DNA of 64,000 nt. It comes from Streptococcus thalassemiae (GTDB lineage: Bacteria > Bacillota > Bacilli > Lactobacillales > Streptococcaceae). Positions 38,523 through 48,023 of this stretch are shown piece by piece. The translations under genes and the position numbers were made by a program. A model generated the notes under the pieces. The model had not been told where the DNA came from and made no database searches. It saw only the letters and a list, made by a program, of their open reading frames with translations. Location: the NCBI RefSeq assembly GCF_903645285.1, contig NZ_CAHJXN010000003.1:164001-228000 (forward strand). Direction: 5' to 3'. The first letter of the stretch is position 1. Each line of letters starts with the position of its first letter.

Positions 38523-39800
38523 ATGTTTTTTGTTGCAACAAAGGCAAATCCAAAAATAAAAAAATTAAAGAATTTATATCGAGAACTAGACCTTCCGTTT
38601 GCAATCTTGTATGTAGATTGCTTTGAAGACTTTGATTGTCTTACTGATGGGGAGCTTAGTCCCTTAACTTATTTTGTTAGTGAGAAGAAAAAACAACCTC
38701 TTTTTTTGAATCAACTTTCAATCCCAACTTATTGGGAAATTACGACGGATGGCTTTGAGGGTTCAGTTTATGATAGAGGAATCAAAAAGGCTACTATTTA
38801 TTTCCATCATCCAATAGCAGAACGGTGGATTTCCAAAGTTTGCTGGTACGACGATGCAGGGCATATTACCTATGTGGACTATTATGGAGTGAATGGATGG
38901 AAGTTTTGTAGAGAATTGGTAGATGATGAAGGTGTAGTTCATTTACGTACAATCTATAATTCTGATGGAGACGAAGTGATAGTGGAATGGGTACAGCAAA
39001 ATAAGATATCTTGTGTTACTCCAAAAAATAATCCCCTTATTTATCCAAGTCGTATGACATTTGTGAAACAAATGCTAACAAATTTATTGGAACAAGAAAA
39101 TATTTGTATCATGGAGGAGGAAATCCTTGATCTTATTTCTTCTAATGAAAAATACGATATTTTTTATTGGGCAAGTAATTTAGAAGAGGCAGATAAGGTA
39201 AAGGAAAAAGTCAATCAAGTTATTTTAACAACTCCGAAAGGGATAAAAGATTCTCCGTATCTCCATCTATATGGATGTGCTAGAGAAAGGAAGTTGCAGG
39301 ATAAGCCTCAAGCGGTTATTATGACAAATTCAGAATGGATAGAGGGCTTGGAGGAACTCTTACTTCAGTTTCCAGAAATTGATTTTCATGTGGGTGCAGT
39401 CACAGAGATGGGAAGTAGAATTACAAATCTATCTATCTATTCTAATCTACATATCTATCCCGGAATTAGCTATGATTTTTTCCAAGAATTGTTAGATAAA
39501 AGTACATTTTATTTAGATATTCAGTATGATATTGAAATTTTTGAGTCCTCATCCTGTGCAGTGGAAAAAGGTGTGCTACTTTATACTTTTAACCATCTAA
39601 CTCACCATGAAGAATATAAGAAACTTGAAACTTGTTGTGATACAGTTGATGCTCTTGTTCAACACTTACGTCAAATTTTAAACAGCCCAGAATTGTATGG
39701 TCAGCTGGTAGTAAGACAAGCTGAACAATTAGGAGTGGCTAGTGTAGAGGATTATTTCCAATTATTTAATGAATGTGAGAGAGAATGTGACTGTCTATAA
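38523..39800 (+). CDS. Second GtfB-like glycosyltransferase-stabilising protein
   Basis: 425 aa from ATG 38523 (AAGGTGA five bases before it; the preceding ATG at 38520 is too close). It aligns by eye along its length with the canonical GtfB at 53854-55191: LSPLTYFV...PLFLNQLSIPTYWEI against VSPFTYYL...PLYFNQVPVPAFWEI, and the end AVTEMGSRI...FYLDIQYDIE against AVTEMSSKL...IYLDINYSNE. GtfB is the non-catalytic partner that binds the SRRP and stabilises GtfA. This copy is diverged and precedes its GtfA partner, the reverse of the canonical order. It is probably a second priming or extending pair. Confidence 0.8.
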   Translation: MFFVATKANPKIKKLKNLYRELDLPFAILYVDCFEDFDCLTDGELSPLTYFVSEKKKQPLFLNQLSIPTYWEITTDGFEGSVYDRGIKKATIYFHHPIAERWISKVCWYDDAGHITYVDYYGVNGWKFCRELVDDEGVVHLRTIYNSDGDEVIVEWVQQNKISCVTPKNNPLIYPSRMTFVKQMLTNLLEQENICIMEEEILDLISSNEKYDIFYWASNLEEADKVKEKVNQVILTTPKGIKDSPYLHLYGCARERKLQDKPQAVIMTNSEWIEGLEELLLQFPEIDFHVGAVTEMGSRITNLSIYSNLHIYPGISYDFFQELLDKSTFYLDIQYDIEIFESSSCAVEKGVLLYTFNHLTHHEEYKKLETCCDTVDALVQHLRQILNSPELYGQLVVRQAEQLGVASVEDYFQLFNECERECDCL

Positions 39801-41298
39801 TTTTAATCTATTGTTAGGGTTTGAACCAAATGGAGTTGATGTTGCTCAAGCTCATCGTCTTAAAATATTTCGTAAGTTAGGAGTAGAGACATATTTTGTG
39901 TTTACTCATTGGCCAAGTATTGATCAGTTAAATTATTTTTTATCAAAAGGTTATCGATACAATGAACTTCTTTTTGCTCAACTTCTGTTCACAGATCAGT
40001 TGGTAACAGAGCCTGTACTTTCTTCCAATGATATGGAGATGCTTCTGGGATTGGAGGAATCGCAACAAATTGATAGCTCTGACCAAGGTAAAACTTATAA
40101 GCTGGATAATGGAGAAATAGTCGTTTTTCGATATAGTAAATATTTTTTAAATAAAGTTCAATATGTGGATTATTTTTCAGAAGGATATTTACTGAAAAGG
40201 GAGATTTATTCTACGCGGAAATTGGTAACCGATTATTTTGTATTGAACTATCAAAATAATCAAATTTTAGCTGAACTAGGAAGACGTGTTTATCATAACC
40301 AAGACGGGAGTATAGCATTAGAGGAAATTTCTCTGAAAAAGAAACTCTATTATCTATTAAAAGATAGTAAACTAATAACCCATGAAGAACTGATGAAACT
40401 TGTTATAAACAAGCTCCACCTAAAAGATAGTGATATTGTGTTGATGGATAGGGCTTCTAATATTGATTTTGCTCGTCCGCTACTGGAACAATCTTCAGGT
40501 GCAAAACTAGGATTGGTGTTTCATTCGGAGCATACTTTTGGAGAACATCCCTTTAGCTATGAGTATTACTACCCTGTGAAGTATGCTCATCGTTTGGACT
40601 TCATGATTACATCTACTAACTTACAGGCAGAAATTTTGAAGGAGTCTTTTCAAAAAGAAGGGCAGCAAGCTCCCCAAATTTATACTATTCCAGTAGGGAG
40701 TTTGAAGTCTTTACAATATCCAGACAAAGTTAGGCAACCACAAAAAATTATGACTGCGTCAAGATTGATTTACTCAAAGCGAGTCGATTTAGCTATTAGA
40801 GCAGTTGTTTTAGCACATCAGAAGGGTGCAAATATTGATTTTTCTATCTTTGGTCAAGGTATGGAATATAATGGGTTAAAAGAACTGATTTGTGAATATT
40901 CGGCAGAGGATTATATCCATCTAAAAGGATATGCGAGACTAGATGACGAGTATATAAAACATAGTATTTATCTAACAGCTTCTATAACTGAGACTTTTGG
41001 TTTGACCCTGATGGAAGCGGTTGGAGCAGGATTGGCTATTGTTGGATTTGATGTGAGATATGGTAATCCGACCTTTATACTAGATGGGGAAAATGGTTAT
41101 TTAGTCCCTTTTGAAGGTAGAAGTGATCAGGAGTTGGTAGAGGATATGGCTCAGAGATTAGTTGAACTGTCTTCTAAAGATATGGAGGATTTTCATAGAA
41201 ATTCTTATCAGTTGGCGCGTGATTACCTAGAGGAACGAATCTTAGAACTCTGGAATTGTTTTCTTGGAGAACAATCTTCAAAAATAATTATTAATTAG
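39787..41298 (+). CDS. Second GtfA-like GT4 glycosyltransferase
   Basis: 503 aa from GTG 39787, whose product start VTVYNFNLLLGFEPNGVDVA aligns with the canonical GtfA start MTIYNINLGIGWASSGVEYA and gives the same length (503 aa); an ATG at 39769 is possible but adds six residues and has no better ribosome site. The donor-site E-x7-E motif is intact (ETFGLTLMEA) and KRVDLAIRAV follows ASRLIYS, so it should be catalytically active. The canonical enzyme adds GlcNAc to Ser/Thr. Whether this one primes different sites or uses another donor is unknown. It overlaps the gtfB-like gene by 14 bases. Confidence 0.8.
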   Translation: MTVYNFNLLLGFEPNGVDVAQAHRLKIFRKLGVETYFVFTHWPSIDQLNYFLSKGYRYNELLFAQLLFTDQLVTEPVLSSNDMEMLLGLEESQQIDSSDQGKTYKLDNGEIVVFRYSKYFLNKVQYVDYFSEGYLLKREIYSTRKLVTDYFVLNYQNNQILAELGRRVYHNQDGSIALEEISLKKKLYYLLKDSKLITHEELMKLVINKLHLKDSDIVLMDRASNIDFARPLLEQSSGAKLGLVFHSEHTFGEHPFSYEYYYPVKYAHRLDFMITSTNLQAEILKESFQKEGQQAPQIYTIPVGSLKSLQYPDKVRQPQKIMTASRLIYSKRVDLAIRAVVLAHQKGANIDFSIFGQGMEYNGLKELICEYSAEDYIHLKGYARLDDEYIKHSIYLTASITETFGLTLMEAVGAGLAIVGFDVRYGNPTFILDGENGYLVPFEGRSDQELVEDMAQRLVELSSKDMEDFHRNSYQLARDYLEERILELWNCFLGEQSSKIIIN

Positions 41299-41338
41299 AG
41301 AATTTGACATTTTGTTAAAGAGACAGAGGAGTATGAGA

Positions 41339-42552
41339 ATGGAAATGGAAATGAAAGCAATTGTTTTAGGAGCTGATAATAATTATCGTGATAAGTTGGA
41401 AACAACTATTAAATCTATTTGTTACCATAATAGAGATTTGAAATTTTATATTTTTAATGAAGATATTCCAAAAGAGTGGTTTTCTCTGATGGAGAGGAAA
41501 CTGGAGAAAATAAACTGTGAGATTTTAAATATAAAAATTGATGCAGAAAAAGTAAAGCATTTTTCTACTCCAAATGAACACATCAAATACATGACATATT
41601 TTCGCTATTTTATTGCAGAATTTGTTAAGGAAGATAGAGCTTTATATTTAGATTGTGATATGGTTGTTAATGGAGATATAGATTCATTATTTAAAAAAGA
41701 TTTTGAAGAAAATTATATCATAGCTGTTCAAGATAGTTGGGGGGGGGACACTTTAATGCAGGAATGATGATGGTAAATGTTCATAAGTGGAAAACTGATA
41801 ATATTTGTCAAAATCTGTTAGAGTTGACTGCAGAAAAACATCAAGAAGTCTATGGTGACCAAGGAGTCTTAAATCTATTATTTGAGCATAAGTGGAAGAA
41901 AGTATCTCCTCATTATAATTTTATGGTTGGACTTGATACGGTTGCTTATTTAGTTCAAAAGCCAGAGTGGTTTTTAAATAGTTGGGATGAAAACTATGAA
42001 CCTGCTATTATTCACTATGAAGGCAAAGATAAACCGTGGAAGAAATCACCAAAAACAAGATATAGAGAATTGTGGTGGTTTTACAATGGTTTGGATTGGG
42101 AAACTATCTTATCACAAATGGATAGAAAGCCGACAACATTTAGTGACATTGCAACAGTGAGTTTATTCCATACAGCCATTTTTACAGATACGCAAGAGTT
42201 GGAGCATATAGAGTATCTGGTAGAGGCACTTCCAAGTGTTCATTTTCATATACTAGCGTATACTGACTTTGGACCGAGAATAATGGCTCTAGAATCTTTC
42301 AAAAATATATCGCTCTATCCTCATCATAGTCCTTACCAAAATCAGGAAATAATGAGTAAGTTAGATTTTTATTTAGATATCAATCATGAGGGAGAAATTG
42401 CGAATATTATTCAAACAGTACATAGTATAGATATTCCTATTTATAGTTTTGATAATACAAGTCATGACTTGACGGGGAAAAGTTTTATTTTTGAAAATAA
42501 TGAGCCTGAAAAAATGGTGCAATATATAAAAAAATGTTTTACTATTAACTAG
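41339..42552 (+). CDS. GT8 glycosyltransferase, out of frame at a G9 tract (second copy)
   Basis: From ATG 41339 (AGAGGAG seven bases upstream) the GT8 frame runs through the donor motif LYLDCD to AVQDSW, then a run of nine G (41739-41747) moves it out of frame and it stops at 41767. The remainder (HFNAGMMMVNVHKW, VYGDQGVLNLLF, then the GtfB-like C-terminus) is open from about 41737 to 42552. One extra G restores a 404-aa protein, and two fewer give 403, the same size as the flanking GT8 enzymes. As written the gene is OFF: the broken product has the nucleotide-binding strands but not the acceptor side. It is either a phase-variable gene, a recent mutation or a homopolymer sequencing error. 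Confidence 0.85.
41739..41747 (+). repeat. G9 homopolymer in the middle GT8 gene
   Basis: Nine consecutive G in the segment between the DxD motif and the FNAG motif, a loop where the related enzymes have DPLDSS or DLPTAS. Ten or seven G would be in frame. Confidence 0.95.
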
Positions 42553-42690
42553 TTTGATATTATTAAAATAGGAGAAAAACAACCTCTTCGTATAATATTG
42601 AAGTTTTAAAAGAAAATTTTCTTAAAATATAAATTGTTAGTTAATAGCGTAGGTTGTTGGAAATTGATTAAGTTAGGAGACTAAAAAGTC

Positions 42691-43905
42691 ATGAAAAAAA
42701 TAATTGCTTTTGGTGCAGATAGTGGATATCAGGATAAGGTCGAGACTGCTATCAAATCTATATGTGCTCACAATCGTGAATGCAAATTTTATATTTTTAA
42801 TGACGACTTACCAACCGAGTGGTTTTTGCTGATGGAAAAACGCTTGGAACCCTTATCGTCAGAAATTGTCAATGTAAAAATAACAAGTCATAATTTGCGT
42901 GAGTATCACTTACCCTATTCGAGTATAACTTATGCTGCTTTTTTCCGCTATTTTATTCCTAAATTTGTGACAGAGGATAAGGTTTTATACTTGGATTCAG
43001 ATATAATAGTTAGGTCTAGTATAGATGAATTGTTTTCATATGATCTTGGAGATAGCCCACTAGCTGCGGTAGCAGATCCACTTGATTCTAGTACTTTTAA
43101 TTCAGGTATGATGTTAATCAATGCAGATTTGTGGAGAAAAGAAAGCGCCACAGATTCGCTACTTGATTTAACCAATCAGTTTCACCAAGAAGTTTATGGA
43201 GATCAAGGAATTTTGAATCTCTTATTCAAAGAGCGCTGGCGCCCTCTTTCTCAGAGGTGGAATTTTATGGTAGGGATGGATACTGCGGCACGTAACTGTC
43301 AGGTAGATAGTTGGTACAGTGAGTCAATCGAAATAGAAAAAGATGCAGCTATTATTCATTTTACAGGAGATAAACCGTGGGCGAATATTAACTTAAATCG
43401 CTTTCGAACGGATTGGTGGTTTTATTACGGTTTAGAATGGTCGGATATTGTTATGAGAAAGGGGAATTTTAAAGTAGGATTTAATTCTCTAGTCTCTTCT
43501 CCGCCAAGATTGTATTCAGCTGTGTTTACAAATACATGTGATATTGAAGCTATAGAATATCTAATCAAAGAGCTACCACAGGTTCATTTTTCGATTTTAG
43601 CTTATACGCGTTTTGCACCAAATATAGTTGATTTACAAAAATATTTGAATGTTCGCATTTATCCGGTATTTAATCCTATGAATCTTATAAAGATTTTAGA
43701 AGAAATCGATTTTTATTTGGATATCAATCATGAGGGAGAAATAGCAAACATTATAGATGAGGTATACCGAATTGGAAAGCCTATTTTTGCCTTTGATAAT
43801 ACATGTCATAACAGAGAAAAAGTTTCCTTTATTTGTGATCACTCTCATCCTGAAGATATGGTTTCTAAAATAGGTGATTTGATAGATAATAAGGAGTTGG
43901 ATTAG
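42691..43905 (+). CDS. GT8 glycosyltransferase with GtfB-like C-terminal domain (third copy)
   Basis: 404 aa, intact. GT8 features are FGADSGYQDKVETAIKSI, the donor motif LYLDSDIIV, TFNSGMMLINADLW and VYGDQGILNLLF. The C-terminal half (SAVFTNTCDIEAIEYLIKEL, then IDFYLDINHEGEIANII) repeats the GtfB-like module of the other two GT8 proteins. It is closest by eye to the second, frameshifted copy. TAGGAG precedes the start. It probably extends the SRRP glycan. It is followed directly by a GT2 gene with no gap. Confidence 0.88.
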   Translation: MKKIIAFGADSGYQDKVETAIKSICAHNRECKFYIFNDDLPTEWFLLMEKRLEPLSSEIVNVKITSHNLREYHLPYSSITYAAFFRYFIPKFVTEDKVLYLDSDIIVRSSIDELFSYDLGDSPLAAVADPLDSSTFNSGMMLINADLWRKESATDSLLDLTNQFHQEVYGDQGILNLLFKERWRPLSQRWNFMVGMDTAARNCQVDSWYSESIEIEKDAAIIHFTGDKPWANINLNRFRTDWWFYYGLEWSDIVMRKGNFKVGFNSLVSSPPRLYSAVFTNTCDIEAIEYLIKELPQVHFSILAYTRFAPNIVDLQKYLNVRIYPVFNPMNLIKILEEIDFYLDINHEGEIANIIDEVYRIGKPIFAFDNTCHNREKVSFICDHSHPEDMVSKIGDLIDNKELD

Positions 43906-44790
43906 ATGAAAGAGGAGTTAATCAGTGTAGTTGTTCCTATTTATAATGTGGAAAAATATCTTCGTCTTTGTTTAGATAGTTTATTAGTGCAAACATATAC
44001 TAATTTCGAAGTGTTAATGATTAACGACGGATCGCCAGATGGTTCAGCAAATATTTGTAAGGAATATTTGACTAAGGATAGACGCTTTCAGTACTTTGAA
44101 AAGGAAAATGGTGGTCCGTCTGATACGAGAAATTATGGGATAGAACATTCTAAAGGAGAGTATATTACCTTCGTTGATTCAGATGATTGGTTAAAGGAAA
44201 CATTTCTAGCGGATTTGTATGAAGCTATTACTAGGACAGGAGCGGATATAGCTCTATCAACTTATGTAAAATATGATGATTCGCAATCTGTTTATAATAT
44301 TCCGATTATAGGGGAATATTACGAGCGTATCTGGATGTCTGATGAGTTTATTAGAGAATTACCCAAGTTAGAAATGGAAGATAATTCGTACTCAAATCCA
44401 TGGGCAAAACTATTTAAAAGGGAATTGTTTCGTATGATTCGTTTTCCAAAAGGTAAGTTAATTGAGGATACCAGAACAAATATTAAATTGTTTTTAGAAT
44501 CCTCAAAACTTGTTTATATTAACAAATGTTTATATTTTTATAGGATAAGAGGCGGATCAGTTATCCAAACCATTACAGAAAAGTTATTAGAAGATGTACT
44601 GGATACTTTAGTAGAACGATTGTGTCTTGTTACAATGAAAGGACTCTACTCAAACATTTATAAAGAGACTCTCTTGGAATCACTTGGATTTAGAAGTTAT
44701 CAAGCCTATACTTGTGGTTTGGAAAATACGGAAATCTATCGAAGATATCAAGAAATGATCTACTTAATCGAAAAGATGGATGAAAAATGA
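43906..44790 (+). CDS. GT2-family glycosyltransferase
   Basis: 294 aa GT-A fold inverting transferase: SVVVPIYNVEKYLRLCLDSL at the N-terminus, then NDGSPDGS and the metal motif in VDSDDW, followed by the NPWAKLFKRELF segment. There is no membrane helix, so it acts in the cytoplasm on the unfolded adhesin. The start directly follows the stop of the upstream GT8 gene. It is the last gene before the secretion genes and probably caps or branches the SRRP glycan. Donor sugar unknown. Confidence 0.9.
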   Translation: MKEELISVVVPIYNVEKYLRLCLDSLLVQTYTNFEVLMINDGSPDGSANICKEYLTKDRRFQYFEKENGGPSDTRNYGIEHSKGEYITFVDSDDWLKETFLADLYEAITRTGADIALSTYVKYDDSQSVYNIPIIGEYYERIWMSDEFIRELPKLEMEDNSYSNPWAKLFKRELFRMIRFPKGKLIEDTRTNIKLFLESSKLVYINKCLYFYRIRGGSVIQTITEKLLEDVLDTLVERLCLVTMKGLYSNIYKETLLESLGFRSYQAYTCGLENTEIYRRYQEMIYLIEKMDEK

Positions 44791-45221
44791 TAAAATAGTT
44801 GATTTTTAAGTGAAATCTGTTCGTAATTTGCTTGTTATGAACTGAAAATATGAGTAGTCGAAAAATAAGAAATGAAAGGCTTTAGCCTCAGCTAATAAGA
44901 CTGAAGCTAGAGTAGAAAATCAGAAGTTATGAGCAGATTTTTTCTGCTTTTTTTGATATAATTATTATATTTGAGAATTATTTTGAATTTTCTCTTCTCT
45001 TCTATTATTTAACTCTTGTTTTAGATAAAGTATTTAGTTTTAAAACAGTGTTTGCTGATAATAAATATTCAAAAAATATAAGACAAATAACTTGGTCTCT
45101 AACGGTCGTTTTCTGCTTTCGTAGATAGTTAGACAAGGTCACCTCTACTTACATCAGGATTAAACCAATTCATTAGAGGGGTAAATAGTAACATTGTAAT
45201 CAGGTGTAGAAAGGGTCACTT
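44791..45221. other. 430-base noncoding gap inside the SRRP locus
   Basis: No gene is visible. It holds a terminator (44932-44955), a possible weak promoter (TTAGTT, 17 bases, GATAAT near 45034-45062) and an imperfect CCTCTAC / ATTAGAGG hairpin around 45140-45181. It divides the glycosyltransferase genes from secY2 and suggests that the secretion genes have a transcript of their own. Confidence 0.5.
44932..44955 (+). terminator. Terminator after the glycosyltransferase genes
   Basis: AGCAGA-ttttt-TCTGCT followed by seven T, 140 bases after the GT2 stop codon. Confidence 0.75.
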
Positions 45222-46433
45222 ATGAAAAATATAGTTTCATCCATCATTTTTAAAAAACTGAGTATTAGTTTTTTTCTATTATTTATATATGTATTGGGTG
45301 GTAGAATTAGTTTACCTTTTGTTGATTTGAATAGTAGAGATTTTCTAGGGGGAACGACTGCTTATTTAGCATTTTCAACCGCTCTTACAGGTGGGAATTT
45401 AAGAAGCTTATCTCTTTTTTCTATTGGTCTTTCACCTTGGATGTCTGCCATGATTTTGTGGAAGATGTTTTCTTTTTTTAAAGGGCTTACTGGAGGTGGA
45501 AAAGAATTACAAGATAGGCGACAGATGTACTTAACCTTACTGATTGCGCTTATTCAGTCAGCAGCTGTAGTTCTAAGTTTACCTGTCCAATCAAGCTATT
45601 CAACTGTACTGGTTTATATCTTAAATATCAGCCTCTTATGTGCAGGTAGTTTTTTCTTGGTCTGGTTATCGGATATTAATGCTAGTAATGGTGTTGGAGG
45701 ATCAATGTTAATTATGCTGACCTCCATGATCATCAATATGCCACAAGATGTAATAAATTCAATTCAAATATTATCAATCCCCAAAGAGGTAGTTGTTTTG
45801 ATGCTTTTAATTGCACTTGTTTTCACCTACATAAATGTCATTTTATATCGTGCTCGTTACCGTGTAGCAGTCAATAAAATTGGTTTACATAGCCGCTTTA
45901 AACGCTATTCTTATTTTGAAATATCCTTGACACCTGCGGGAGGGATGCCCTATATGTATGTCATGACCTTTATGACCCTTCCCATTTATATTTTAGTGTT
46001 ACTTAGAATGGTTGATTCTCATAATCCTTTCTATACAAAATTGATAGAGGATTTGAACATTGGAAAACCTTTGTGGATTTATACCTATCTTTTCATCTTA
46101 TTTGCTTTCAACTTTTTATTTGCTTTTGTTAATATGAGTGGAGAACAGATAGCTGATTCGATGAAAAAATCGGGTGAGTATATTTATGGGATTTATCCAG
46201 GGGAAGAAACAAGTCGGTTTATCAATAAATTAATTTTTCGATTTGCCTTTATCGGAGCTGTGTATAGTATTGTGATTGCAGGGCTACCTATGCTTTTTGT
46301 TTTATATGATGAGCGTTTTTTACGCTTGACAATGATTCCAGGGCTTTTATTTATGCTACTTGGTATGATTTTCATGGTAAGAGAAGAATTGATAGCTCTG
46401 AGACTGAATGAAACTTATAAACCACTAATTTAG
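45222..46433 (+). CDS. secY2: Accessory Sec translocon subunit SecY2
   Basis: 403 aa, about ten transmembrane helices, the membrane channel for export of the glycosylated SRRP. It carries the SecY start ([20 protein letters not shown]) and a SecY-like [14 protein letters not shown] segment; it is shorter than housekeeping SecY, as expected for SecY2. The gene is followed after 9 bases by asp1 and begins the canonical order secY2-asp1-asp2-asp3-secA2-gtfA-gtfB. AGAAAGGG precedes the start. Confidence 0.93.
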   Translation: MKNIVSSIIFKKLSISFFLLFIYVLGGRISLPFVDLNSRDFLGGTTAYLAFSTALTGGNLRSLSLFSIGLSPWMSAMILWKMFSFFKGLTGGGKELQDRRQMYLTLLIALIQSAAVVLSLPVQSSYSTVLVYILNISLLCAGSFFLVWLSDINASNGVGGSMLIMLTSMIINMPQDVINSIQILSIPKEVVVLMLLIALVFTYINVILYRARYRVAVNKIGLHSRFKRYSYFEISLTPAGGMPYMYVMTFMTLPIYILVLLRMVDSHNPFYTKLIEDLNIGKPLWIYTYLFILFAFNFLFAFVNMSGEQIADSMKKSGEYIYGIYPGEETSRFINKLIFRFAFIGAVYSIVIAGLPMLFVLYDERFLRLTMIPGLLFMLLGMIFMVREELIALRLNETYKPLI

Positions 46434-46442
46434 GAGGATAGC

Positions 46443-48023
46443 ATGTATTATTTTATTCCAGCCTGGTATGGTTCAGGGCGACAGTGGCATGCGGATATTA
46501 CACCGTGGTATCGTAGCTTCTTTAAACTAGAATTTGACGATACTTTTAATCAAATTCGTTTATTCCAGCGACAAGAAATCACCTCTTACCTAATGATATT
46601 AGCTTATCAACCTCATCTACGTTATTTTTTACATCGCCATGGTGTCTTAGAAGCATCTGTTTATTCTATATTTGATGACATGCAAGATTTGCATGATGCA
46701 CATGTCCAAGTGTTGAATATGTGGGATATTGAATGGGATAGAGAGTGTGAATTTCTATATAGTCCATTTGCAATTACTGTTTACAAACATGGTAAACGGT
46801 ATGCTCAAGTAGAACAAGGCGAGGAAGGTTTTATAAGTGATATACAATATTTTCATGAAAATGGTCAATTACTTGAACATTATATAATGGATGATCGTGG
46901 CTTTGTGTCAAGTGTGATTTATTTTAAAGATGGGGCTCCATCTTATCAGGAATATTTGAATTTGAATGGAATTTGGCAATTTAGAGAGTATCTGCAAGAA
47001 GATGGCAGAGTTGAAATAAATCCTATTTTTTCCTATCAATATAAAAATATAATCTATAAAAATATAGGGGAATTGATTGCGGAATTCTTTGAAAGAAGAC
47101 TCTTGCAACAATACAAGGAGGATGATATTTATATCCTACCTTCTCACGACAAACATAATGAATTTGTTTTATCTCGTTTACCAGAGAATAGTACTAAAAT
47201 TTTGAGTCTTTTCATTGGTCGTAACCCTCAAGAAAGTTTAAGTGAATTGAGTATGATTTGTGAAAAGGTTGATTTAGTTTTAGTAGATAGAGAGGATAGC
47301 CTGCAACAGTTACAGAGCCTCTACCCTGAAAAAATTGCTAAATTTCAACATCTGTCTCCTTTTGATACTCGTTTAAGACTTGGAAGAAGTCAAAGAAAGA
47401 AAGAATCAATTATTTATTACCATCTTAATTTTGAAGAGGGACTTGATGAAGAAGGTATTTATGAAGTTCTATCATTTATTGCTAAGACAGACGATACAGA
47501 ATTAGTTTTTGGTACTTTTGCTGCAAATCAGGAACAGATGAATCAAGTTGAAGAGATGGTACAAGATATGATTTTCCAACGTATCCAGGTAGCTAATTTT
47601 GAAAAAGAATCAGATTATGGAGAAGCTGAGAATCCATTAGAAGAAAATGAGAATCAGAACTTACGTTATCAATTTATAAATATGTATGATGAGTCGGACT
47701 TGATTAAAAATTTAGAATATGTACGTTTGCTTATTGACCTTAGCCTTCAGCCTCATCTTTATACACAGATAGCTGCCATAAGTGCGGGGATTCCTCAAAT
47801 CAATAGAGTCAAGACCGTTTATGTAGAACATTTAAAGAATGGCTATCTTCTTTCGGAAGTATCAGAACTTCACAAGGCTATGTCTCATTATTTAGATACA
47901 CTCAAGGAATGGAATCAGTCGCTAATTTATACAATTGACAAAATTAAAGAGCATACAGGAAAACGTTTCTTAGAAAAATTGCATCATTGGATTGGAGAAG
48001 TAACAAATGGTGAGGGAACTTAA
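46443..48023 (+). CDS. asp1: Accessory Sec system protein Asp1
   Basis: 526 aa, the normal size of Asp1, a cytoplasmic component with a GT-B-like fold that forms a complex with Asp2 and Asp3 and is needed for SRRP export. The family beginning YYFIPAWYGSGRQWHADITP is present. No membrane helix. RBS TAGGAGG. The end overlaps asp2 by 17 bases, so the two are translationally coupled. Confidence 0.93.
   Translation: MYYFIPAWYGSGRQWHADITPWYRSFFKLEFDDTFNQIRLFQRQEITSYLMILAYQPHLRYFLHRHGVLEASVYSIFDDMQDLHDAHVQVLNMWDIEWDRECEFLYSPFAITVYKHGKRYAQVEQGEEGFISDIQYFHENGQLLEHYIMDDRGFVSSVIYFKDGAPSYQEYLNLNGIWQFREYLQEDGRVEINPIFSYQYKNIIYKNIGELIAEFFERRLLQQYKEDDIYILPSHDKHNEFVLSRLPENSTKILSLFIGRNPQESLSELSMICEKVDLVLVDREDSLQQLQSLYPEKIAKFQHLSPFDTRLRLGRSQRKKESIIYYHLNFEEGLDEEGIYEVLSFIAKTDDTELVFGTFAANQEQMNQVEEMVQDMIFQRIQVANFEKESDYGEAENPLEENENQNLRYQFINMYDESDLIKNLEYVRLLIDLSLQPHLYTQIAAISAGIPQINRVKTVYVEHLKNGYLLSEVSELHKAMSHYLDTLKEWNQSLIYTIDKIKEHTGKRFLEKLHHWIGEVTNGEGT

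Noticed and set aside
39769..39786. Earlier ATG start for the second gtfA
   Set aside because: The GTG at 39787 gives alignment to the GtfA N-terminus and the same 503-aa length; the earlier ATG lacks a better ribosome site.
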